5,839 nucleotides of DNA, from contig RFJF01000690.1 in the NCBI GenBank assembly GCA_003695455.1, positions 1 through 5,839 on the forward strand. Direction: 5' to 3'. Of this stretch, positions 5,802 through 5,839 are shown one piece after another (within the stretch, counting starts at the first letter, position 1; each line of letters opens with the position of its first letter). This stretch comes from Chloroflexota bacterium (GTDB taxonomy: Bacteria; Chloroflexota; Anaerolineae; 4572-78; J111). Position numbers and translations under genes: made by a program. The notes beneath the pieces are model-generated. The model made no database searches. It saw only the letters and a program-made list of their open reading frames with translations, and was not told the origin of the DNA.

Positions 5802-5839
5802 ATGTCACTGGTTAACAACACCGTGGCAGGTTACAATAC
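5802..5839 (+). CDS. Start of an unidentified gene (3' truncated by window edge)
   Basis: ATG 5802 follows AAGGA (5794-5798) by three bases and opens a frame that stays open to the window end, encoding MSLVNNTVAGYN. Twelve codons are too few to identify the product. The pattern of a short polar start followed by a V-x-GY step resembles the N-terminus of some bacterial Ser/Thr kinases (…G-x-Y-x-I-x-x-x-L-G), but this is a weak guess. The gap after hemA and the nearby -10-like TATGAT suggest an independent transcription unit. Confidence 0.4.
   Translation, partial: MSLVNNTVAGYN

Overview
The window reads as ordinary bacterial chromosome, moderately GC-rich, with every recognisable gene on the + strand. 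No rRNA, tRNA, CRISPR array or mobile element is visible. Gene style and content (LuxR-type regulator, large multihaem cytochrome c, TPR protein, bacterial-type HemA) would suit a free-living respiratory bacterium such as a Chloroflexota/Anaerolineae member. That taxonomic guess rests on general resemblance only and is weak.

Layout. 1-338 is the C-terminal end of a NarL/LuxR-type response regulator, closed by a good intrinsic terminator (368-417). 419-694 is a long non-coding leader with several inverted repeats, two of them 15-bp operator-like dyads. 695-3211 encodes a secreted, C-terminally membrane-anchored cytochrome with 12 haem-binding motifs (11 CXXCH plus one CX4CH). 3212-3440 holds two hairpins and then five consecutive 11-nt units beginning TTCAT/TTAAT, a PhoB/OmpR-type box pattern. 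3441-4262 encodes a membrane-anchored protein with six TPRs in exact 34-residue register. 4365-5663 encodes glutamyl-tRNA reductase (HemA), the first committed step of C5-pathway tetrapyrrole synthesis. 5664-5839 is mostly non-coding; a new + strand gene probably starts at 5802 and runs off the edge.

How the genes may work together (inference). The cytochrome would need 12 covalently attached haems per polypeptide. HemA opens the pathway supplying haem, and the TPR protein between them has the topology (N-terminal anchor, TPRs predicted outside) of TPR factors that handle apocytochromes, such as CcmI/NrfG. The three genes could form a cytochrome production neighbourhood. However, each has its own upstream non-coding region, so they are not one tight operon, and the TPR protein could equally do something unrelated.

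The points most worth a second look are the dodecahaem tail-anchored cytochrome of unassigned family, the 11-nt repeat array before the TPR gene, and the paired dyads in the cytochrome leader.
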